Shown here: positions 43,563 through 50,596 of the stretch, piece by piece
Layout: each line of letters begins with the position of its first letter
Position numbering within the stretch: position 1 is the first letter of the stretch
Source of the DNA: Phycisphaera sp.
GTDB taxonomy: Bacteria > Planctomycetota > Phycisphaerae > Phycisphaerales > Zrk34
Length of the DNA stretch: 64,000 bases
Assembly: GCA_016125285.1 (NCBI GenBank)
Contig: WGMA01000031.1
Location: 1-64,000, forward strand
Direction: 5' to 3'
The notes under the pieces: model-generated
What the model saw: the letters and a program-made list of their open reading frames with translations, nothing else
Database searches by the model: none
Told to the model about the DNA's origin: nothing
Translations under genes and position numbers: made by a program

Positions 43563-44933
43563 TCAGGTCGCCGCGGTCTTGCCACGCCGACCCAGGCGCA
43601 GCCAGCCGCGTCGCTTGGCGGTGTCGATGAGCACCGCGGCGAGCAGGATCGCGCCCAGCACGATCTTCTGGTTGAACGGATCGACCTCCGTGAGGTTCAT
43701 GCCGTTGCGGATCACTGCGATGATGAACGCGCCGATGAGCGTGCCGAGCATCTTGCCCTCGCCGCCCATCAGGCTCGTGCCGCCGACGACGACCGCGGCG
43801 ATGACGTCAAGTTCGTACATCAGGCCGAACTTCGGATCACCGCTCTTGAACTGCGAGGCGAGCACGATGCCGCCGAGTCCGGCCAACGCGCCGCACATCG
43901 TGTAGACGAACAGCAGCACGCGTCGCACGGGCACGCCGCTGAGCCGCGCCGCCTCCGCGTTGCCGCCGACCGCGTAGATGTATCGGCCGAGCGTGGTCCG
44001 CGTCATCACCACATGAGCGATCGCATAGAGAGCAACCATCATGATGACGCCGTTCGGGACGCCCGCCGTGTCGCCGCGACCGAGCCAGATGAACGTCTCC
44101 GGCACGGCGTTGATCGACTCGCCCGCCGACAGCCGCCACGCCAGCCCACTGGCGATCAGCATCATCGCGAGCGTCGCGATGAACGGCGGCACCTCGAACA
44201 CCGTCACCGTCACGCCGGACAGCGCGCCGATCATCGCGCACACGGCGATCGCCGCGGCGCAGCTGAGCACCATCGCCCCGGCGCCCGCCTCGGCGCCGCC
44301 GGCCGCGTCGCGGATGAGGATCGCCGCGACCACCGCCGACAGCGCGATCAGCGAGCCCACGGACAGGTCGATCCCCGACGTGATGATCACCATCGTCATG
44401 CCGATCGCGATCACGGCGATCACCACGATCTGGTTCGCGACGTTCAGCAGGTTGTCGGTCTTGAGAAAGTTCGGCCAGCGGTAGCTCTGCGGCGTGGCGA
44501 CCGTCACCTTGCCGAGCGCGGGGTACTTCGCCGCGAGATTATCGAACACGGTCCACCGCGACGTTGCCTCGTTCGTCGCGATCACGTCGAGCTTCATCCC
44601 CGCCGCGGCGATGCGGTCGAGCGCCTTGCGTGCGTCGCTCGGCTGACCCTTGACGGTCTCGGCGATCGTGCCGCCCGCGCCCTCGATGCGGGCGCGGATC
44701 GCATCGATGAACAGCTCGTCGTCCTTCGTGTCGCGCGCCGCGATGAGCACCGACGCGCCGCCGCCGTGCGTGGCGATGATCTGCCGAGCCACCGCGTCGC
44801 CGCCGTCGGCCCCGGTGGGGTGCTGCTCCGCGAGCGTCGCGATGCTGTAATAGCCGCACAGCAGCAGCAGCACGAAGACCATGCCGTAGTCTGTAACGAA
44901 GCGCGACCATGCGGAGTGTGATTGCTCGGTCAT
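43563..44933 (-). CDS. Sugar ABC transporter permease (RbsC-like) with inserted periplasmic domain
   Basis: Protein of 456 residues from ATG 44933 (AGGA 5 nt upstream). From residue about 165 it is a standard RbsC/BPD_transp_2 permease with multiple membrane helices (IVVIAVIAIGMTMVIITSGI, DLSVGSLIALSAVVAAILI) and the cytoplasmic loop GRYIYAVGGNAEAARLSGVP, ending in AAVVVGGTSLMGGEGKMLGT and IVLGAILLAAVLID. Between the first helix (about 15-35) and the second lies an extra stretch of about 120 residues (36-155) that is hydrophilic and alternates strands and helices, like one lobe of a type-1 periplasmic binding protein (SVLIAARDTKDDELFIDAIR). It is the last gene of the RbsB-A-C-type operon, 15 bp after the ATPase gene. 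Confidence 0.92.
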   Translation of the reverse strand: MTEQSHSAWSRFVTDYGMVFVLLLLCGYYSIATLAEQHPTGADGGDAVARQIIATHGGGASVLIAARDTKDDELFIDAIRARIEGAGGTIAETVKGQPSDARKALDRIAAAGMKLDVIATNEATSRWTVFDNLAAKYPALGKVTVATPQSYRWPNFLKTDNLLNVANQIVVIAVIAIGMTMVIITSGIDLSVGSLIALSAVVAAILIRDAAGGAEAGAGAMVLSCAAAIAVCAMIGALSGVTVTVFEVPPFIATLAMMLIASGLAWRLSAGESINAVPETFIWLGRGDTAGVPNGVIMMVALYAIAHVVMTRTTLGRYIYAVGGNAEAARLSGVPVRRVLLFVYTMCGALAGLGGIVLASQFKSGDPKFGLMYELDVIAAVVVGGTSLMGGEGKMLGTLIGAFIIAVIRNGMNLTEVDPFNQKIVLGAILLAAVLIDTAKRRGWLRLGRRGKTAAT

Positions 44934-44948
44934 TGAAATCCTTCTTGG

Positions 44949-46451
44949 TCAGCGCACCGCCAGACGCATGACGTCTTCCTGCGTGGCGTTGGCCACGTCG
45001 GTGATCTCACCGGTGATGCGCCCCTCGTGCATCACCAGCACGCGGTCGCTCATGCCCAGCACCTCGGGCAGTTCGGAGCTGATCATGACGATCGCCTTGC
45101 CCTGGACCGCGAGCTCGTTGATCAGCAGGTAGATCTCGTACTTCGCGCCGACGTCGATGCCGCGGGTCGGCTCGTCGAAGATGATCACCTCGGCGTCGCG
45201 CTCGAGCCATTTCGCCAGCACGACCTTCTGCTGGTTGCCGCCCGACAGGTTCTTCGCCAACTGCTCCTGGTGCGGGATCTTGATGCGGAGCGACTCGACA
45301 TAGTGGCGAAACCGTTCACGCTCGCGGCGATGATCGATCCATCCCGCCGTCGCGAGGCGCGGCAGATTCGGCAGAGCGAAGTTGTCACGCACGGACTGGC
45401 CGAGCACGAGCCCCTGCGACTTGCGGTCCTCGGTAAGCAGGCAGACGCCGTGCCGGATCGCGTCGCGCGGCTGGCGGATGTCGAGCATCTTGCTGTCGAG
45501 TTCGATCGTGCCGGCGTCGCGCCGATCCGCGCCGAAGATCAGCCGCGCGGTCTCGGTTCGGCCCGACCCGACCAGGCCCGTCAGCCCGAGCACCTCGCCG
45601 CGCCGCACCTCGAACGACACGTCCTTCACCGCCTCGCCGCGCCGCAGACCCTTGACCACGAGCCGCGGCCCGCCGATAGCCGTCGTGTGCTTGGGGAATT
45701 CGCTGTCGAGCTTGCGGCCGACCATCATCTCGATGAGGCGCTCGCGGTCGATGTCGTCGATCGCCTCCGTGCCGATGTACTGGCCATCCCGCAGCACGGT
45801 CACGCGGTCGGCGATCGAGTCAATCTCGTCGAGGCGGTGGCTGATGTAGATCACGCCGATGCCCTGCGCCGTCAGTTCGCGGATGATGTCGAACAGGTGG
45901 TCGACCTCCTTCGGCGTCAGCGTTGCGGAGGGTTCGTCCATCACGATGATGCGTGCGTCGAGCGACAGCGCCTTGGCGATCTCGACGATCTGCTGCTGCG
46001 CGACGGTCAGTCGGCCGCACGGCACGTCGATCGGCACGGGCACGCCGATCCGCCTGAACAACTCCGTGGCTCGGCGCGCCTCGTCACGCCGGTTGATGAA
46101 TCCCGCAGACGACCGCTCGCGGCCGAGGAAGATGTTCTCCCGCGCCGTGAGGCCCGGCACGAGATTGAACTCCTGGTAGATCACGCCGATGCCCGCACGC
46201 TGCGCGTCGATCGGGTTCGCGATGTGCTGCTCGACGCCGTCGACGCGGATCGTCCCTGCGTTCGGCACGTGCGCCCCGGCGAGGATCTTGATCAGCGTGC
46301 TCTTGCCCGCGCCGTTCTCGCCGAGCAGCGCCACGACCTCGCCGGCGTGCACGGTCAGGTCGACGCCGCGCAGCGCGTGCACGCCGGGGAACGACTTGTC
46401 GATCCCGCGCATCTCGAGCAGTGGGGCGGCAGTGTGGGTCGCGGTGGTCAC
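44949..46451 (-). CDS. Sugar ABC transporter ATP-binding protein (RbsA-like, two ABC domains)
   Basis: Protein of 500 residues from GTG 46451 (AAGG 8 nt upstream), 10 bp after the substrate-binding protein gene. The first ABC domain has Walker A GENGAGKST (44-52), signature-like LTVAQQQIVEIAKAL and Walker B ARIIVMDEPSATL. The second has a degenerate Walker A (GLVGSGRTETARLIFG), as is usual in the RbsA/MglA group, with an intact LSGGNQQKVVLAKWL signature and VIIFDEPTRGIDVGA. It powers uptake of the sugar or polyol bound by the downstream-acting lipoprotein component. The sugar cannot be assigned from the ATPase. Confidence 0.95.
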   Translation of the reverse strand: MTTATHTAAPLLEMRGIDKSFPGVHALRGVDLTVHAGEVVALLGENGAGKSTLIKILAGAHVPNAGTIRVDGVEQHIANPIDAQRAGIGVIYQEFNLVPGLTARENIFLGRERSSAGFINRRDEARRATELFRRIGVPVPIDVPCGRLTVAQQQIVEIAKALSLDARIIVMDEPSATLTPKEVDHLFDIIRELTAQGIGVIYISHRLDEIDSIADRVTVLRDGQYIGTEAIDDIDRERLIEMMVGRKLDSEFPKHTTAIGGPRLVVKGLRRGEAVKDVSFEVRRGEVLGLTGLVGSGRTETARLIFGADRRDAGTIELDSKMLDIRQPRDAIRHGVCLLTEDRKSQGLVLGQSVRDNFALPNLPRLATAGWIDHRRERERFRHYVESLRIKIPHQEQLAKNLSGGNQQKVVLAKWLERDAEVIIFDEPTRGIDVGAKYEIYLLINELAVQGKAIVMISSELPEVLGMSDRVLVMHEGRITGEITDVANATQEDVMRLAVR

Positions 46452-46461
46452 GTCGCGTGCC

Positions 46462-47472
46462 TTACTGGAGCTCGGGGTCCTTCTCGGCGTCGGCTTTGCG
46501 GTACAACTCGGTCGGGATCAGTTGCTCGGCCGGGACCTCTTCGCCGGCGAAATGCCTGACCATCGTCTGCACGGTCAGTCGGCCGATCTTGTCGGGGAAC
46601 TGGATCGGGTCGGCGTAGATCTTGCCTTCCTTGATCGCCTGCTTACCGATCGGCTGGCCGTCGAACGCGATGATCTTGACCTGGTCCGTCTTGCCGGCTT
46701 TGGCGAGCGCGGCGTACGCGCCGAGCGCGGACGGGTCGTTGATCGCGAAGATCCCCGCCAGATCGCCGTTCGCCTGCAGCGCGTCCTCCGCGGCCTTGAA
46801 TCCCTCGTCCTGCACGCCGCCGCCGGGCAGCGTCGCAACGATCTCGATCTTGCCGCCCTTGCCCGCCGCGTTGTGCGCGTCGATCACTTCCTTGAAGCCC
46901 TGCACGCGAAGCTGGCACGACTCGGCCTGCTGAAAGTGCAGCACCGCGACCTTGCCGCCCGCCTCGCCCAGCGCCTCGATCATCGCGTCGCCCGCGAGCC
47001 GGCCGCCCTGCAGGTTGTCCGTGGCGATGTGCGACACGGCCTTTGCTTCCGGATCCGTGCACGCCAGGTCGCAGGTGAACACCGGGATGCCCGCCTCGTT
47101 GGCCTTGCGGATCGCCGGGCCGATCGACTTCGCGTCGCACGGGTTCAGCACGATCGCCGACACGCCCTTGGTGATGAAGTCGTCGATCTGGTTCGACTGC
47201 TTCTGCACGTCGCGTTCGCCGCTCACGACGATGACGTCGTACCCGTTCTTCGCCGCCTCGTCGGTGATGCTGTCGGCGATCACCTTGAAGAACGGGTTGG
47301 TCATGGTCAGCGTGCTGAACCCGATCGTGCCCTTCGACGCGGCGGACTTGGCGCCGCCACCGGCGCCCGCCGTGCTTGTCGCGCCGCCGGAGTTGGGCGA
47401 TTCGCCGCACCCGCCCATCGACAGCAGCCCCAGTGTCAGTACGATCGCGATCGCCCTCGTCGCCTGATTCAT
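46462..47472 (-). CDS. Sugar ABC transporter substrate-binding lipoprotein (RbsB-like)
   Basis: Protein of 336 residues. ATG 47472 has AGGG 7 nt upstream and opens a lipoprotein signal (IVLTLGLLSMGGC, acylated Cys in GGC). After a Gly/Ala/Ser-rich linker the mature fold is a type-1 periplasmic binding protein: GTIGFSTLTMTNPFFKVIAD, KQSNQIDDFITKGVSAIVLN, AGIPVFTCDLACTD, HIATDNLQGGRLAGDAM, IFAINDPSALGAYAALAKAG and VKIIAFDGQP. These are ribose/galactose-type hallmarks, but the ligand is unknown. The promoter lies in the 177-bp gap shared with the divergent IclR gene. Confidence 0.93.
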   Translation of the reverse strand: MNQATRAIAIVLTLGLLSMGGCGESPNSGGATSTAGAGGGAKSAASKGTIGFSTLTMTNPFFKVIADSITDEAAKNGYDVIVVSGERDVQKQSNQIDDFITKGVSAIVLNPCDAKSIGPAIRKANEAGIPVFTCDLACTDPEAKAVSHIATDNLQGGRLAGDAMIEALGEAGGKVAVLHFQQAESCQLRVQGFKEVIDAHNAAGKGGKIEIVATLPGGGVQDEGFKAAEDALQANGDLAGIFAINDPSALGAYAALAKAGKTDQVKIIAFDGQPIGKQAIKEGKIYADPIQFPDKIGRLTVQTMVRHFAGEEVPAEQLIPTELYRKADAEKDPELQ

Positions 47473-47571
47473 GAGATCACCCTTTGCCTTGATTGCCGTG
47501 CCTGGTTGTGTGGTTCGACCGTCGCCCGGAGGTCGTCGCGGGCATCGTACCGCGATTTTTTCGTCAGGGGT

Positions 47572-47601
47572 TTGACGTGCGGCCGACGTGCAGACTATAT
47601 T
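47572..47601 (+). promoter_or_regulatory. Sigma-70-like promoter of the IclR-AroE-DUF4432-cytochrome operon
   Basis: TTGACG (47572-47577), 18-bp spacer, TATATT (47596-47601). The -10 overlaps the -10 of the opposite promoter. The predicted start is near 47608, inside the first 11-bp direct repeat. Confidence 0.55.
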
Positions 47602-47622
47602 CACATACGAAATCAATATCAA
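47594..47622 (-). promoter_or_regulatory. Sigma-70-like promoter of the sugar ABC transporter operon
   Basis: Minus strand: TTGATA (47622-47617), 17-bp spacer, TATAGT (47599-47594). Both boxes match 5 of 6 consensus positions at ideal spacing. The predicted leader to the substrate-binding protein ATG is about 115 nt. Confidence 0.58.
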
Positions 47623-47633
47623 ATACGAAATCA
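47605..47633. promoter_or_regulatory. Two 11-bp direct repeats with 18-bp period, candidate IclR operator
   Basis: ATACGAAATCA occurs at 47605-47615 and again at 47623-47633. The first copy sits in the spacer of the transporter promoter and at the start site of the IclR promoter. The second flanks the -35 of the transporter promoter. A regulator bound here would control both directions. Confidence 0.55.
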
Positions 47634-47649
47634 CTGAGAGGCGAAAATC

Positions 47650-48423
47650 GTGGCAGCGACGAAGACCACCGGCAAGGGCGTACCGAACCTCTGCCGCGGC
47701 ATGGCCGTGCTGGAGTACCTCGCGACGCACAACCGCAGCGCGACGATCACGGAGCTCGCCGAGCGGCTCGACTATCCGACCGCGTCGGTATTCCGCATCA
47801 CCGCCGCGCTCGAGGACATGGGCTACCTGTCACGCGACCCAGCGACGAAGGCGTACGCGCTGACGAATCAGTTCCTGCTGCTCGGCCAGCCGCAGGGGCG
47901 CGACCGCGGGCTGGTCGAAGCCGCGCTCCCGGCGATGCGCGCCGTGCGAAAGAAGACCGGCGAGACCACGCAACTCTGCTGCCTCGTCGACCGCGACGTT
48001 GTCATCCTCGAGCAGTTGCTCGCCACGCACCCGTTCAAGTACTCGGTGGACCTCGGCGCGCGCTGTCCGGTGTACAGCTGCGCGCCGGGCAAGGCGATGG
48101 TGGCGTTCATGCCGGACGACGCCCGCGAGGAGCTGATCGGTCGCCTGCGGTTCAAGAAGTTCACCGAGAACACGATCACCACGCGTGAGGCCTTCCGCCG
48201 CGAGCTCGACGAGATCCGCGCGTGCGGCTACGCGATCGACCGTGCCGAAGGCCTCGAGGGCATCCGCTGCATCGCGGCGCCGATCCGCGACCGTCACGGC
48301 CTGCCGGTCGGATCGATCACGATCGCCGGCCCGTCGGCTCGCATCCGCGAGGCGGACGACACGCGGATCGGGAAGATTGTCGCCGAGGCGTGCGCCAAGG
48401 CCGAGCAGAACTACAACGCGTAA
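47650..48423 (+). CDS. IclR-family transcriptional regulator (second of two)
   Basis: Protein of 257 residues from GTG 47650 (AGAGG 8 nt upstream). The winged helix-turn-helix is at about 12-70 (ITELAERLDYPTASVFRITA, then LEDMGYLSRDPATKAYAL) and the effector domain at about 85-250 (KTGETTQLCCLVDRDVVILE, CAPGKAMVAFMPDDAREEL, GIRCIAAPIRDRHGLPVGSI). It heads the operon with the AroE-like dehydrogenase, DUF4432 lipoprotein, cytochrome and DUF1501 genes and diverges from the sugar transporter. The direct repeats at 47605-47633 are its most likely binding sites. As with the first IclR gene, its operon ends in a DUF1549/1553-DUF1501 pair. Confidence 0.94.
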   Translation: MAATKTTGKGVPNLCRGMAVLEYLATHNRSATITELAERLDYPTASVFRITAALEDMGYLSRDPATKAYALTNQFLLLGQPQGRDRGLVEAALPAMRAVRKKTGETTQLCCLVDRDVVILEQLLATHPFKYSVDLGARCPVYSCAPGKAMVAFMPDDAREELIGRLRFKKFTENTITTREAFRRELDEIRACGYAIDRAEGLEGIRCIAAPIRDRHGLPVGSITIAGPSARIREADDTRIGKIVAEACAKAEQNYNA

Positions 48424-48452
48424 GACGCAAGAACCGAACAACGGAACAACGA

Positions 48453-49307
48453 ATGAGTGAGTTGAATTTTCTCAGTGAACTGACCGGCTGTTTCTCTAGG
48501 CCCTGCGCCGAGAACCCGAGCGTCGCGATGGTCGAGGCGGCGTATCACCGCCACGGCTTGGACTGGCGGTACATCAACTGCGAGGTCCCGCCGGAGCGGC
48601 TCGGCGACGCCGTGCTCGGCGCGCGGGCGATGGGGTGGCGCGGGTTCAACCTGTCGATCCCCAACAAGATCGAGATCATCCAATACCTAGACGGACTGGG
48701 CGAGTCGGCGCGGATCATCGGCGCGGTCAACTGCGTCGTGGCGCGCGACGGCAAACTCATCGGCGAGAACACCGACGGCAAGGGCTTCCTCCAGTCGCTG
48801 ACCGACAAGGTCGACCCGGCGGGCAAGTCGATGGTGATGTTCGGCGCGGGCGGCGCGGCGCGGGCGATCGGCGTCGAGGTCGCGATCGCGGGCGCGGCGA
48901 AGATCACCGTCGTCAATCGCAACGCGCAACGCGGCGGCGAACTGGTCACGCTGCTCAACGACAAGACACCCGCCGACGCGGATCTGGTGGTGTGGGACGG
49001 CGAATACCGCATCCCCGACGGCACGGACATCGTCGTCAACGCCACGTGCATCGGCCTTTTCCCTGACGTCGACGCGCGACTGCCGCTCGATGTGGACACG
49101 CTGAAGGAGGGCATGGTCGTCGCCGACGTGATCACCAACCCGCCGCGCACCCACCTCGTGCGCGACGCCGAGGCGCGCGGCTGCGTCGCGCTCGACGGCA
49201 TGGGCATGCTCGTCAACCAGGGCGTGATCGGCATCAAGTACTGGACGGGCATCGACGTCGACGCGTCGGTGATGCGGGCGAAGCTCGAAGCGATCTTCGG
49301 CGGCTGA
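48453..49307 (+). CDS. AroE-like (shikimate dehydrogenase superfamily) oxidoreductase, probably catabolic
   Basis: Protein of 284 residues from ATG 48453, 29 bp after the IclR gene. Family motifs: RGFNLSIPNK with the catalytic Lys, GENTDGKGF with the catalytic Asp, the nucleotide loop FGAGGAARAIGVEVA, and NRNAQRGGEL, which favours NADP. The N-terminal substrate loop departs from biosynthetic AroE: where shikimate is normally held by an S-x-S-P-x-x-H-N type segment, this protein reads TGCFSRPCAENPSVAMVEAA. With an IclR regulator, a sugar transporter and an epimerase-like protein as neighbours, it more likely oxidises a sugar-derived or quinate-like cyclitol than serves aromatic synthesis. The exact substrate is unknown. 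Confidence 0.88.
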   Translation: MSELNFLSELTGCFSRPCAENPSVAMVEAAYHRHGLDWRYINCEVPPERLGDAVLGARAMGWRGFNLSIPNKIEIIQYLDGLGESARIIGAVNCVVARDGKLIGENTDGKGFLQSLTDKVDPAGKSMVMFGAGGAARAIGVEVAIAGAAKITVVNRNAQRGGELVTLLNDKTPADADLVVWDGEYRIPDGTDIVVNATCIGLFPDVDARLPLDVDTLKEGMVVADVITNPPRTHLVRDAEARGCVALDGMGMLVNQGVIGIKYWTGIDVDASVMRAKLEAIFGG

Positions 49308-49319
49308 TCGAGTTCAACC

Positions 49320-50570
49320 ATGAAGCAGGCTGCGAAGACATCTATCACGTACGGGCTGCTGATCGCCGCCGCGCTCTGCGCAGGCTGCGCGACGAGCGAG
49401 CGCGTCGCCGTGCTCACCGACGCGACATCGAACACGCGCACCGACACGAAGACGATGCGATGGAGCGACGCGCCCGGCGTGACCGTGACGAAGCGCACGC
49501 TCCACGGCGGCAAGCAGGAGGGCGTCGAGGTCGTTACCGTCGACAACGGCGCGATCACCATCACCGTCATCCCCACACGCGGCATGAACATCCTCGACGT
49601 GCGCGACAGCCGCACCGGCGAGCGGCTGCTGGGGTGGGACTCGCCGGTCAAAGAGGTCGTGCACCCGCAATACATGAACCTCGAAAGCCGCGGCGGACTC
49701 GGCTGGCTCGAGGGATTCAACGAGTGGATGGTGCGCTGCGGACTCGAATTCGCGGGCCACCCGGGGCGCGACAAATTCGTGACGAACACCGGCGACGAGG
49801 CCGAGATGGACCTGACGCTGCACGGCAAGGTCGGCAACATCCCGGCGTCGCGCGTCGAGGTGTCGATCGACGACGCGCCGCCGCACCGCGTGCACGTCCG
49901 CGGCGTGGTGTACGAGCGGCTGTTCTACGGGCCGAAACTGAAGCTCGCGACGGACCTGTCGACCGAGCCCGGCAGCGGTGCGTTGCACATAGACGACACG
50001 GTCACGAACCAGGGCGCGTTCGACCAGGAATTCCAGCTGATCTACCACTGCAACTTCGGCCGCCCGCTGCTCGGCGAAGGGGCGCACGTGTCGGCGGCGG
50101 TGCAAAGCGTGACGCCGATGAACGCGCACGCCGCGGAGGGGATCGACGGCTACGCGACCTACGCCGGTCCGACGAAGGGTTTCGTCGAGCAGGTCTACCT
50201 GATTGAGCCGTACGCCGACGCGTCCGGCCGGACGATGGCGTTGGTGACGAACCCCGCGGGTGACCGCGCCGCGTCGTTGAGCTGGCCGATCGAGCAGCTG
50301 CCGTACCTGACGGTGTGGAAGAACACCGCGGCGGAGGCGAGCGGATACGTCACGGGCATCGAGCCGGCGACGGGCTTTCCGTTCAACCGGCGCGTCGAGC
50401 GCAAGGCCGGCCGCGTGCCGAAGCTCGCACCGGGCCAGACGCGTCGCTTCCAGCTCGACGTGAACGTCTATCGCGGTCGCGCCGATGTCGAGCGCGCGGC
50501 GCGAGCCGTGCAGGCCATCACAGCCGACCGCGCAGCCAAGGTCGTGCGCGAAGCGCCATCAACCGATTGA
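49320..50570 (+). CDS. DUF4432 lipoprotein of the aldose 1-epimerase superfamily
   Basis: Protein of 416 residues from ATG 49320, 12 bp after the dehydrogenase gene. It starts with a lipoprotein signal (GLLIAAALCAGC, acylated Cys at the end). The body matches DUF4432, a branch of the galactose-mutarotase-like fold: VIPTRGMNILDVRDSRTGER, SRGGLGWLEGFNEWMVRCGL, LTLHGKVGNIPASRVEV, LIYHCNFGRPLLGEG and TGIEPATGFPFNRRVE. Members in characterised contexts act on sugars or sugar derivatives. The lipid anchor places this one outside the cytoplasm, where it could act on the ligand before uptake by the adjacent ABC transporter. Confidence 0.88.
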   Translation: MKQAAKTSITYGLLIAAALCAGCATSERVAVLTDATSNTRTDTKTMRWSDAPGVTVTKRTLHGGKQEGVEVVTVDNGAITITVIPTRGMNILDVRDSRTGERLLGWDSPVKEVVHPQYMNLESRGGLGWLEGFNEWMVRCGLEFAGHPGRDKFVTNTGDEAEMDLTLHGKVGNIPASRVEVSIDDAPPHRVHVRGVVYERLFYGPKLKLATDLSTEPGSGALHIDDTVTNQGAFDQEFQLIYHCNFGRPLLGEGAHVSAAVQSVTPMNAHAAEGIDGYATYAGPTKGFVEQVYLIEPYADASGRTMALVTNPAGDRAASLSWPIEQLPYLTVWKNTAAEASGYVTGIEPATGFPFNRRVERKAGRVPKLAPGQTRRFQLDVNVYRGRADVERAARAVQAITADRAAKVVREAPSTD

Positions 50571-50596
50571 AGCCTGAACGCGAGGACCAGGGCGCC

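Noticed and set aside
48453-49307. Plain annotation as biosynthetic shikimate dehydrogenase AroE
   Set aside because: The substrate loop lacks the usual shikimate-binding serine motif and the neighbours are transport and regulatory genes, so a biosynthetic gene symbol was withheld.
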